64,000 nucleotides of DNA from Cloeon dipterum (lineage: Eukaryota > Arthropoda > Insecta > Ephemeroptera > Baetidae): NCBI RefSeq assembly GCF_949628265.1, contig NC_088788.1, positions 11,718,001 to 11,782,000 on the forward strand. The letters are read 5' to 3'. Each line of letters begins with the position of its first letter. The first letter of the stretch is position 1. Positions 24,740 to 56,353 of the stretch are shown here, in pieces. Made by a program: the position numbers and the translations under genes. The notes below the pieces were generated by a model that did not search any database, had not been told where the DNA came from, and was given only the letters and a program-made list of their open reading frames with translations.

Positions 24740-25813
24740 TCATCTTTGAGTAATTCCGTGCTTGTGTAGCAGCTCTAGAGTTTTGACTTCAGCCACACCA
24801 GCTCTTACGATGTGGTATTTTCCGGGGTCACTTAAATCGACAACAGTCGAGCCTCTTCTTGCAAACTGTGGACAAAATTTTACATGATAATATTTCGCAG
24901 TGAAAATACTTTGAATTTAAATCAACAAAGATGTTCAGGATAATTACAATGATGTGGAACTTTGAAATCAATTTCTAGATTAATAAATCACGTGTTACTC
25001 CGCAATATTTGAAAGTGGTGTCCAAAAATTTCAGATTGCGTGAACTCTACATTTGGTTAAAATTATTAATGCGGAGAATACTTATATAATCTATTGTATT
25101 TAGAAATTCCCAATTAAATAAATGGTTTTCAGTGGAATTCTAACCTCTCCTTTCCCAATGATTCCACCGTCAAAAACAGCTTGTAACAGGGGAAAAAGAT
25201 TCTGGAACTCGTCGATTGACAGAGCACTCGGTTGTCCACTCAAATTGGCTGAAGTCAGTGCCAGAGGTCCGCCCAACTCATCAGCCAATCGGCAAGGAAA
25301 CTCTAGTCCAGGAACGCGGACACCGACCAGAGGAGGATTGCCTGGCAAGTCGAGGTGTCGCTCCAAGGAGGGCCGCAGCAGGAGGGTCAGCGGTCCGGGT
25401 AGAAGGTCGTGCAGCAGCTCGTCGGAAAAGGGCACCTGAGCCCAGTCTCTCACTTGGGACACCTGTCCCAGGCAAATGGCCAGGGCCTTCCTCTCTGCCC
25501 GACCTTTGACGTTGTACAGCTGACGCACTGCTTGCTTATTCCGGGCGTCCGCGGCAACGCCGTACAGCGTGTCCGTCGGCAAGGCAACCACCTGGTCAGA
25601 ACGAAAATATTTACAAGATTTGATAAGAAAAACTGCGACTCATTCGGAGGTGTGACTAACGTGTCCTTCTAGAAGTAGACGAGCGGCAGTGTCGACGGCC
25701 GAGTTGCTTGGATTGGCGCCGTCCACGCGCACAACCGGACAAGCCGGATCGGCCAGTTTTGTGTGGGTGCCTCTGCTTGTCAATCTGACGGTTGTCACCA
25801 GCGATCTCAGCAT
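24740..25813 (-). CDS. YRDC: YRDC: threonylcarbamoyl-AMP synthase (t6A tRNA modification), 3 exons, 241 aa
   Basis: Exons: 25813-25661, 25591-25145 and 24865-24740, all phase 0. The protein has a single YrdC/Sua5 domain (about residues 35-220). Diagnostic parts are VVALPTDTLYGVAADA, the basic nucleotide-binding segment NVKGRAERKALAICLG, LLPGPLTLLLR, VGVRVP, GGPLALTSANLSGQPS and the closing RRGSTVVDLS. YrdC/Sua5 enzymes make threonylcarbamoyl-AMP from threonine, bicarbonate and ATP, the first step toward N6-threonylcarbamoyladenosine at tRNA position 37. There is no C-terminal Sua5 extension, as in animal YRDC. The first about 20 residues (MLRSLVTTVRLTSRG) are basic with few acidic residues and could act as a mitochondrial presequence, which is an inference. 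The gene is divergent from cry and head-to-tail with the PLEKHM1-like gene. Confidence 0.93.
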
Positions 25814-26936
25814 TTAGAATTGAAATATATTGGAAAATTCCGCTGGCACGTTTCTCGAACGGAAATAACAAAACCAGAACAAAACAGTGTGCTCTCCGCA
25901 GTCCAGCTGTAAAATCACGTGGGGGCGTGGTCGGTCAGTTGATGGAGGCCGTTGGTTGGATCAATTTTTTATTATACGTATGTGTTACCGCGAAACAATA
26001 TTATGCACCCAGCATCTAGACCCTAGACCACAGAGACCCAGAGTTGAGTTATAAATTATGAAAATATACCAAAATGAAGGATATATCCTTCGAATATTAT
26101 TCGACCCTGATTTGATCCTTTATTAGAGCACTTTTTACTTACGGGTGAGCTCAGTGACGAGAATTTTGGCGCACCAGGGGCGTTTCCTGAGCCCACTGGT
26201 AGCTTCCCAAGGGTTGAATATTGAACCTAGTAATTCCTAATCCTATATGAATGAAAGCTTGGCCGTTCCAACGGGGTGCAAATATCTTGCAGATCGAACC
26301 AATACAAAGCCCGTCAGGGTAGATATGGAAATTTATTAATTTGATTTAGTTTTTCGAGGGCGACACCCTGCGACACCATTAATTTATGGCTTAACCTCAG
26401 GAGTGACACAAAACATTTTCCGACCGATCGTGCATTTCAGACTTTCTCACTTTTCCCCTGAATTACACAATTCCCGCTGTCCAAAACCTTTGAAAAAATT
26501 GCAGACCAGATCAAATCTCTCCTGGAAACTGGAAACACCCTCTGTTACAAAATAAAATATGTTAAAATGGTATGCAACCCGCTCCACGTCTCTGTTCTGC
26601 GGCACGGTTTTCAACTGTATGCCAGGCGCATCAGACATTATACTGTTAAAACATTTTAATAACTCCAAACACTCATTGATATCTAAAATCAATATTTTTG
26701 TTCAACGCAAATTATTAAACCAACGAAATGAATTAAAAAAGGTATCGAGTAATTTGCAAAATAATCTCTTCCACTCCCCAGTCAGCTGGCACCAGATAGC
26801 TTCCCAGGTTGAGTAATTTTTGTTTGAATGGGACCACGAGAAAGTTGCCATAACCATTCATAGGTCATTCATAGGTCTAATTGTTGGCCACTACCGCTCT
26901 GAATGAATGAAGTTACACGAAACAAATTTGGCGTTA

Positions 26937-26942
26937 CACGTG
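26937..26942 (+). promoter_or_regulatory. CACGTG E-box upstream of the cry TATA-like box
   Basis: Palindromic E-box 23 bp before the TATA-like element at 26965. CLOCK:CYCLE heterodimers bind CACGTG. Function here is inferred from position. Confidence 0.4.
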
Positions 26943-26964
26943 CTTGTAATATTTTCCTTTTGTC

Positions 26965-26972
26965 TATAAATA
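26965..26972 (+). promoter_or_regulatory. TATA-like box for cry
   Basis: TATAAATA, 254 bp before the cry start codon, would give transcription start near 26995 and a 5' UTR of about 230 nt. Chance occurrence in AT-rich DNA is possible. Confidence 0.35.
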
Positions 26973-27140
26973 TGTAAGCAGCGAAATTATTCAACCTAGG
27001 GGCTCTGTTGCAAACATTCTATTGTCTTTCGCAAACACAAAGGGGGTGAATACGCGCATATCGATCTCGCGAGGCCCTCAGGTGTTATATGAGAGTTGAA
27101 TGCATTGGCAGGTCTCTCCCACACGCGCGCGTAATCGTGC

Positions 27141-27162
27141 CACGTGAGGCGCCGGTCACGTG
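27141..27162 (+). promoter_or_regulatory. Paired CACGTG E-boxes just upstream of the cry start codon
   Basis: CACGTG at 27141-27146 and again at 27157-27162, separated by 10 bp, in a short GC-rich stretch 64-85 bp before the ATG. Paired E-boxes are a known arrangement for CLOCK:CYCLE targets. If transcription starts near 26995 they lie in the 5' UTR; if it starts nearer the ATG they are proximal promoter elements. Confidence 0.5.
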
Positions 27163-27225
27163 GACAACGACGTTTGCCCCTGCTCTCTGGGTGCTCCCGT
27201 CATTCAGCAACGCCAGTGGCCCACG

Positions 27226-30200
27226 ATGAATCGTCCCGTGCAGATGTCTGTCCTCTGGTTCCGACATGGTCTGCGCCTGCACGACAACCCGGCCCTGCTG
27301 GAGGCGATCTCGGGCCCGCCGTCCATGTTCTTCCCAATCTTCATTTTCGACGGGGAATCAGCAGGTTATTGCGTAACACACTTAACTACGCGCTAGAATT
27401 CTATTTTCGCTGCGCGATGCACGGAATTAAAAATCTCACAGCCACATCACGACCACTATAGTGGATCGATTCGCGTCACTGTCACATATTAGCTGGATTT
27501 AAAATTGAAAATTGGATTATTTAATTTACTAGCTGAATCAAATTGTTTTCATTTAATTAAGGTTAATATTTTTGCTGAAATGGAACTGGAGAGCTTAAAT
27601 AAGATTCATTTTTTTATATGCAACGAAGTCATACATCAGAATAAATAATTATAATACATTTTGCAGCTTTATTATACCTTTTACCAATATTAAAATTTTT
27701 AATATTTTTATAATTTATAGATAAGCAAAGTACTTCATATTAACATTATCACACGAAAAATTAAATCTTGCACTTTACTTGTAATGTAAAACAATTGGAT
27801 TCATAAATTTGACAATTAATTTAAAATCAACTATTTCCAACTGAAATTTGTAGACAAATAATTATATGTTATTGTTAAGTCCTTTTATAGTTTTGCTGTT
27901 CTAAATTTCAGATTAGATGATTTTGTTGATTGAAACGAAAAATGCAGTGGGTAGAACAGTAAAAATCGTGGAATTCAATCAGGTCAAGATTAAAAAAGCC
28001 ATAAATGGTCTGGGTTTTTGAAAAATTTAGTCTCTTCCCTGTATTAACTGTCGAAATTAAGTCTGACTTCTATTGAATAATCTTAAATGAATGCCAGTAT
28101 CTGGCTCAATCTCGATTTAAAAAAATATATCCGTGGACCAATTATTCCGGTACATTAAATTCTAAACTAATTTTGAATATTAACAACCCTAGCAACGATG
28201 GCGACTGTGATATGCGCATTAGGAAGTCCAACAAAGTTACGAGCCTAAATAGATTCTAATCTTTGTATTTGTCCTCGCTGATAAACCACAAAATTAATGA
28301 AAGACAAAAAGTTACATAATACAATATTTAATCCTTCCCAGGCACAAAGGTGATTGGGTTCAACCGGATGCGGTTCCTGCTCGAGTCCCTGGCAGATCTG
28401 GACCGCCAGTTACGGAGCGTAGGAGGCCGACTGTGGCTCCTTCGCGGAGACCCAAGCAAGATTTTTCAGCGGCTGTGGGAGGAATTGGCCCTGACTAAGG
28501 TGTGCTTCGAGCAAGACTGCGAGCCCATTTGGAATGAGCGAGACCAGTCGGTGCGGGCGACCTGCGCAGAAAGGGGTGTGCGCTGCGAGGAATTCGTCTC
28601 GCACACCCTGTGGGACCCGAAGGCCGTCATTTCTGCGAACGGAGGCTTGCCACCTCTGACGTACCAACTGTTCCTCCACACCGTGTCCACTTTGGGAGAG
28701 CCACCGAGGCCGGTTGAAGATCCTGACTGGACTGGCGTTACTTTTGGAACGCTTCCGCCTAGGTTGATGAAAGAATTCCAGGTATTTTTAAATTGGGAAT
28801 AAAATGTGTTAAACGCAGATTCTCGTTTTTCAAAACGTAAATTTTATTTTTTTGGCTCAATCAATATGATCTAGCCCGTCAGTCCCGTTTTTTTTAATTA
28901 AATTAGTGATAAATAAGCTGGATAATATTCAAATTTAAAAAATTGGGATAGTGAGAACGAGCTACACTGTATAAAATGAGAGTGATCAACAAAAATTCTT
29001 GACATCAAATTATACTCCAGGTTTTTGATGAAGTGCCAAAGCCAGAATATTTTGGGCTGTCCCAGCCAGGCTATGGGTTGGTGCGATGGATTGGAGGGGA
29101 AACTAGGGCTCTCCAGCATTTGAGGGAGCGGCTGAATCAAGAGGAACAGGCTTTCCGGAAAGGGATAATCCTCCCTAATCAAAGCAGACCTGACCTCCTC
29201 GGTCCACCAACCAGCCAAAGTGCAGCCCTGAGATACGGCTGTTTGTCTGTGCGAAGGTTAAAAATTGATTCACTATCTTAAAAACGAAATTAATTAAAGT
29301 GAAATTGATAGATTCTACTGGAACTTGCATGACCTTTTCAATGCGGTGAGCCAGGGTGACCCTCCAGCGGGACTTAATATCTCAGGTCAGCTAATTTGGC
29401 GCGAGTATTTCTACACAATGTCCGTTTACAACCCGCACTATGCTGAAATGAGCGCCAACCCTATCTGTTTGGACGTTCCCTGGGACAAAAACCCAACATA
29501 CCTGGAAAAGTGGAAAAAGGGCCAGACAGGATTCCCTTTCATCGATGCGGCCATGCGCCAGCTAGTCAGCGAAGGGTGGATCCACCACGTGGCCAGGAAT
29601 TCCGTCGCCTGTTTCTTGACTCGAGGAGACCTTTGGATTTCTTGGGAAGATGGCCTCGCCTTCTTCCTCGAACATTTGATAGACGCGGACTGGTCGGTGT
29701 GTGCTGGAAACTGGATGTGGGTGTCCAGCAGCGCCTTTGAGCAGCTTCTTGACTGTTCAAAGTGCTTGTGCCCTGTCAACTACGGCCGCAGACTTGACCC
29801 CTGGGGAGAATATATAAAGTAAATATTTATATGGTTGCCAATAATTTATTCAGCTTAATATATGTTCAAAAACAGACTTAACTTTAAAATGGTTTTTCAA
29901 CTACTTATTTCCTTTTTTAATGTTGGAATTTTATACCAGTTTTTATTTAACTAATAGTAAGTCATTTTTATAAGATAAATAGTGTTTAATTTTTCCCCAA
30001 TCCAGCTGTTTTAGCTATCACAATTAATAGAGAAAAAGTATTTTTTTGCAATATCAAATAATTCTATCTTCTTAAACTGGCAGGATCCTCACTCACAATT
30101 TTTTTGCGCTTCTAGAGTGCAAAATTCATTATTAAGGGAAGCAGGAAATAATGTCTATCGTTTTAGCATAATAATTTACCTTGTCATTTTTATATTGTTC

Positions 30201-30747
30201 CTAATTTGACTAGTCTAACACAGATAAAAATTATTTAATTTAAATTCAAGAGTCAAATTAAAAACAAAAACCAAAAGATATGGTCGCGATTGATCTCATA
30301 AAATTTGGCTTTCAGTTAATATGTATCAATCATGCAACACTAGATTTATTGAGTTTAATAAATGGGATAGTCAAGTTTATATAAAACTAAAATTAATTTT
30401 CAGGCGGTATGTTCCTGAGCTGCGGAACTTACCTGTGGAGTACTTATACGAGCCGTGGAAAGCGCCTCTTGATGTGCAGAGGGATGCTGGTTGCATCATA
30501 GGAGACCACTATCCAGAAAGAATCGTGGACCATCAAAGAGCCTCCAACCAAAACAGACAGGTATTTCAATTGATTGAGGGGTTTGAATGGATTTTAATAT
30601 AAAATAAATCTGCAGTACATGGAGAATATCAGAAACAGCTTGTTGGAACAGCCAGCTCACTGTTGTCCTTCAAACCAAGACGAAGTGCGTCAGTTTATGT
30701 GGCTTCCTGACGAGTGCGTTGGCCATATTACAGCGAAAATTGCATAA
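27226..30747 (+). CDS. cry: Cryptochrome, Drosophila type (type I, blue-light photoreceptor), 6 exons, 536 aa
   Basis: Exons: 27226-27364, 28342-28781, 29021-29256, 29312-29818, 30404-30560 and 30616-30747, continuous to TAA. Length is close to Drosophila CRY (542 aa). The N-terminal photolyase-homology part has [17 protein letters not shown] and FIFDGESAG; then [23 protein letters not shown] and [11 protein letters not shown]; then the FAD-binding half. Residues equivalent to the photoreduction tryptophans are W406, W383, W329 and W380; D396, C402 and H364 match dCRY D410, C416 and H378. This residue pattern and the [11 protein letters not shown] tail identify type I CRY, which signals light to TIM, rather than 6-4 photolyase or mammalian-type CRY2. 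The start is the first in-frame ATG; a second ATG six codons later (27244) is possible. E-boxes upstream suggest clock control. Confidence 0.95.
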
Positions 30748-30836
30748 GGATTCGTCTCCAACTGCAATGCAGTGGAATCTCACAATGTTATTGATCTCTA
30801 TTTGAATTATAAATGGGTTGTTAGCTTGTCATTTTA

Positions 30837-30842
30837 AATAAA
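30837..30842 (+). terminator. cry: Poly(A) signal AATAAA of cry
   Basis: AATAAA about 90 bp after the stop codon. Confidence 0.6.
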
Positions 30843-33823
30843 TGTTTAACGACGCGGTTGTCATCTTTGTAATTTAAAATTATAATTGATTGCGTTGCTT
30901 TGATCAGAATGATTTTGTGCTGAAAAGATAAATGTGTCTGATAAAACCATTGCCGTTTAATGTAATGTGTTGCACGTTTGTCTAAAAATATTTGATGTTG
31001 AAATAAGTACTTGTCAAGCCAAAAATATACACTTTTAGTTTATTTAGATCTGTAATATGTGATTTAAACTTAAATAAAGAATGCCAAAATAAAATGCACC
31101 ATTTTGAGATTTGATGTAAAATTAGAATTTATTTTAATTAAAATCCGAAATAACGTTACATTATGTTGGAGGAAACTGTAACAAATATTTTGAAAGTAAA
31201 ATTTGTAAAAGAGATCTCAAACGGAATGAAATTGAATTAAATTATAGTCTAGACCGGCCGTGACGGGACTCTGATGATTTGATGAATATCAAGCACAGCT
31301 ATATACTAATTTCAGAAAATACCCATGTAAGAGATTGATTATACACGCAGAGTGTGGGCCCTAATATATGCAACCCACGTGGAGCAGTTAAATCTTTTCC
31401 ACTTTTTGGCTCGCCAATTTGCCGATTTGACCTACGGCCGCGTTATTGTTTACGAAAGCCGACACGAATTTTTATGTCCATATTCATTTGGGCGAAAGCA
31501 TTTTACAGAGGCCGTGGGTTTCGCACTCGTCAAAATGAAAAACTTGGCTCCGAACGTAAGGCAGCCATATGCTCTGCACAAAGTTCACGATTCCGATAAA
31601 TCAAGTCATGAGGCTGTTCCCCACAAAAGCGAATGGCATTTATTTTCTCTCTCTGCGGCATTGCGTCAGGGCATACAAACATTAGATCCATGTTGGCGAT
31701 TGTCATTGTCACCTCAGTGCACGCGAGAAGACAACCCTAGAGTAATTCCTTCGCCATAAGCGTAAACCTCATTTGAATACAAGGCGGTGGCAGCGGAGAA
31801 AAATGCTGCTACATATATGATTAATCCGGCCGGCGCACACATGCTCTTCGTACTCGCAGTGTTCGCTCGCTCGTTCGCTCGCGCGCAAGGAGCACAAGAT
31901 CTGCAGGGCTTGTTTGACGCAATAATTTCAGCGCCGCACATGGTATGCTGATGCGAGATGCATAAAGCGCTCGATTGTTGCCTTTTATCGAGTGGCGGCC
32001 GCCGTTGAGACCCAATTTCTAATTTTGTCGCCATATAAGGCGCTTTTTTGCTGCAGAGATGAATTCTCGAGTGAAATACACACAACACACACGCGTGTAC
32101 ACACAACGAAGAGCCGCTAGCAAGCAGCAACAACCGGTTAATGCGAGCTTGCATATTAATCGTCTTACACGGCGAATTTAATTGAAACAGCTTACTTTCA
32201 TTTGTCTTTTTTCTCTCTCGTCTCGACATACGAGACAGACGTGCTTGCGAAATCCGCGGGCGGTCGTGTATATTTTTTTGTTTCGCCTCAATTGCGTATC
32301 ATATTTCTGGGAAAAATTTGGCATTTAGCTTTCTGACGCTTATTGCCGTGAATTTCCTTTTTGGGCTGAGTTCATGTTTGAGTAAAAGTTTTTCATTGAC
32401 AACTTCAAGTTTATTTGAGGTGCGTGCTGGAGATAACGGCCAAACGGCCCGTCGTTTCTAAATATAGCGAGATGAGCAGACTTTTCTTTTAATTGTGAAA
32501 TGGTCAGGTTCTCCGAGATGCAAAGAAATTCCTACAGTGTTCTAATCATTTTAATATTAAATTAAAAGTTATGTTCGACATTGCTGTGCTGAAACTATGA
32601 GAAGGGAAGAAGTTGTAAGAATGCTAGTTAAATGCTGAATAAAGCAGGAATAAAATTAAATATTTTCTCTCCTTTATTTTGAGGTAAAATATTCTGGTTA
32701 TGCAAAATATGTCATTATATAATATGTTAATTATGTAATAATTTCGTTTACAAATTAAAATAAATCTAAATTTACTCGCATATATATTGAGGAAAGCATT
32801 CTTATGCAACACACAAAACTACAAATTTCCTAAAATATCCATATTTCATAAAATATATTATTCAACTTATAAATATTTTTCCTTATTTCAGGCTAGACAT
32901 AATTTTTACTGGCCCTATTTAAAACAAATTCATTCCCTTATTTGTTCTAAAATTTTTTAATTGGATTTCATTTACCCTAGTTTAAATAACAACTAAATCA
33001 TTATGCACTAATGGTTCAATAATTATCGTTTATGGTTGGAAACCTGATTTGGAACCTCGCCTTTTAGTTTTTTAAAACCAGCTTTGCTATATCGTTTAAA
33101 AGACGCAATAGGTTATGGAAAAGTCACAGTTTTCGTCCCCCGAGTTACGGTTTTCGCCACCCCTACTTTAACATGGGATTCTCATAAGAACTGGCGAGAT
33201 GTTGTGTAACCCGGCAGTAACTGTAACTTTACCATATATCATTTTCATTGAAAAAACTAAAGAGATCCTAGGCGACCCTGGCTTTTTACCTAATATCTCA
33301 TGATCGCAATTTAAGTGCAAGTAAATTAAACTAATGTTATTATTTAATTCGATAGTAATATCTATAACATTTATGGTAAACGTGTCAAGGCATTTTATAT
33401 TTTCACGCGCTTGTAATTTACATAATTATACCAGTTTGATCTGATCTCCTGCTGCGATAAACCGATTTCTGATATTAGAAATTTCGTTTGTTGCTAGAAT
33501 AAAAAATCAAGGATGTCAGTTTTTGAAAGACTCAGCAGGAGTTCATTGTTGCTGCGATCTCAAAATTTTCTAAATTCTAAAATTCTAAATTCATCATCTA
33601 CAAATTGAACTAACTGATAGGCAACCTGCGCATCTCTCGAATCAACCAGTGGCGGCGCGGCATTGGCTTATCGCCGGTATCGCGAGTTTGGCGCGCTGGA
33701 GTCGCTTGGCGGCGCCAGCGTCGCTCCAGGTGGCGCCCTCGAAAGCAAGCGGCCACGCAGCAGGCTGGGCGGCGGCGACTGGCGGCATTGACAGCGACGG
33801 CATTCGAGTCTCGGAGGTTCAAT
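30843..33823. other. Intergenic region between cry and zipper
   Basis: About 3 kb. Most is AT-rich and stop-rich. A more complex stretch at 31350-32250, with CG-rich simple motifs such as repeated TCGC near 31865, carries open frames on both strands (31352-31759 plus, 32229-31714 minus) without motifs or splice partners. GC content rises sharply from about 33640 into the zipper 5' UTR, which probably marks its promoter. No TATA box is evident there. Confidence 0.55.
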
Positions 33824-55498
<21,675 letters not shown>

Positions 55499-55598
55499 GA
55501 AGTGATTTTGCATTCCCGTGTCTTTTGTATTTAAATTTACATCGATAACCGTTCAATTACCCATCAGTTATTAATTATGTTAATTGACTAACAGGGGC

Positions 55599-55604
55599 AA
55601 TAAA
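55599..55604 (+). terminator. zip: Poly(A) signal AATAAA of zipper
   Basis: AATAAA about 100 bp after the stop at 55496-55498. Confidence 0.6.
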
Positions 55605-56353
55605 TATTCACATTTGCATTAAAATATACAAAATAGTGCTTGTTTCAATTAATCAAACACAACTCATCGCTTTTGATTTTTATTAAGAATTATTGTTAAA
55701 TTACAAAGACTTATGGCTATACACATACACTCAAAAGGAACTCCAGGGATGTGATGTTTTAGTTTAAGGCGAATTCCTAGAATTTGTTTAGGCTTTATTA
55801 TGTGAACCTTGTAAAGTGGCGGAACAATGGCAGTTATCGTAGAGCAAACAACTAAACATTCTAAATGCGAAATGAAACTAGCATTATTTTTATTTCTGCA
55901 AATATAAATATGTCAATTTTTAAATATAAAAATAATGTAAATTTGAATTTTCCTCAATGACAAAACAACTATATGGCCTGGTAGAATGAGCTAATAAATT
56001 TTAAAAACATTAGAACTGTCAATGTCCTTTAGCCAATATCCCAGCAAAAATCTATGGAATTTCCCAGAAAGATAAAATCGGCCAACTAATCGAGTTGTCT
56101 GGTCAAGCAGAGCCTACCCATAAAAGATCACGATTGAATGAAAACTCGAAATAAAAATTGAGTTTCCCATGCTAAATTCTCCCCTATTAAGATTTTTAAC
56201 CTTCGGGAGGTGCATGACTTGCAAATTTTATCCAATCAAAAATTTCCCCTTAACTCGTTGAATAGAACCCTAAATTAAGGATTTCGCACCCTAAACTAAA
56301 ACGCCAAATCCAAAGAATTTCCTTTATAGGTTAATTTTGATCGGCTCTTTTGT
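55605..56353. other. Intergenic stretch between convergent zipper and cuticle-type gene
   Basis: About 750 bp of AT-rich sequence without a gene. It should contain the 3' UTR of the minus-strand gene. A minus-strand AATAAA (TTTATT at about 55795) is far from the stop, so its true 3' end is unresolved. Confidence 0.5.

Larger units (their letters stand above)
25814..27225. promoter_or_regulatory. Bidirectional intergenic region between YRDC (-) and cry (+)
   Basis: About 1.4 kb separates two divergent start codons. It holds a CACGTG at 25916-25921 near YRDC, a TATA-like box at 26965-26972, and three CACGTG E-boxes within about 290 bp of the cry start. A minus-strand open frame at 26692-26447 has no recognisable domain. 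The phrase AGCTTCCCA occurs twice (about 26202 and 26800) in direct orientation, too short to define a repeat. Confidence 0.6.

Noticed and set aside
24736..24744. ATG overlapping the YRDC stop as main start of the PLEKHM1-like gene
   Set aside because: It could splice in frame (MSNS then KEN), but MDFEKR at 24593 gives a better N-terminus resembling the basic start of PLEKHM1 RUN regions and avoids overlap with YRDC. Mentioned in the findings as an alternative.
26447..26692. Minus-strand open frame of 81 codons between YRDC and cry, considered as a transposase remnant
   Set aside because: No catalytic motif or recognisable family and no flanking inverted repeats. A database search would be needed to revive it.
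31352..32229. Overlapping open frames of 135 codons (plus) and 171 codons (minus)
   Set aside because: No recognisable motifs. They lie in a moderately GC-rich intergenic patch where stop codons are rarer.
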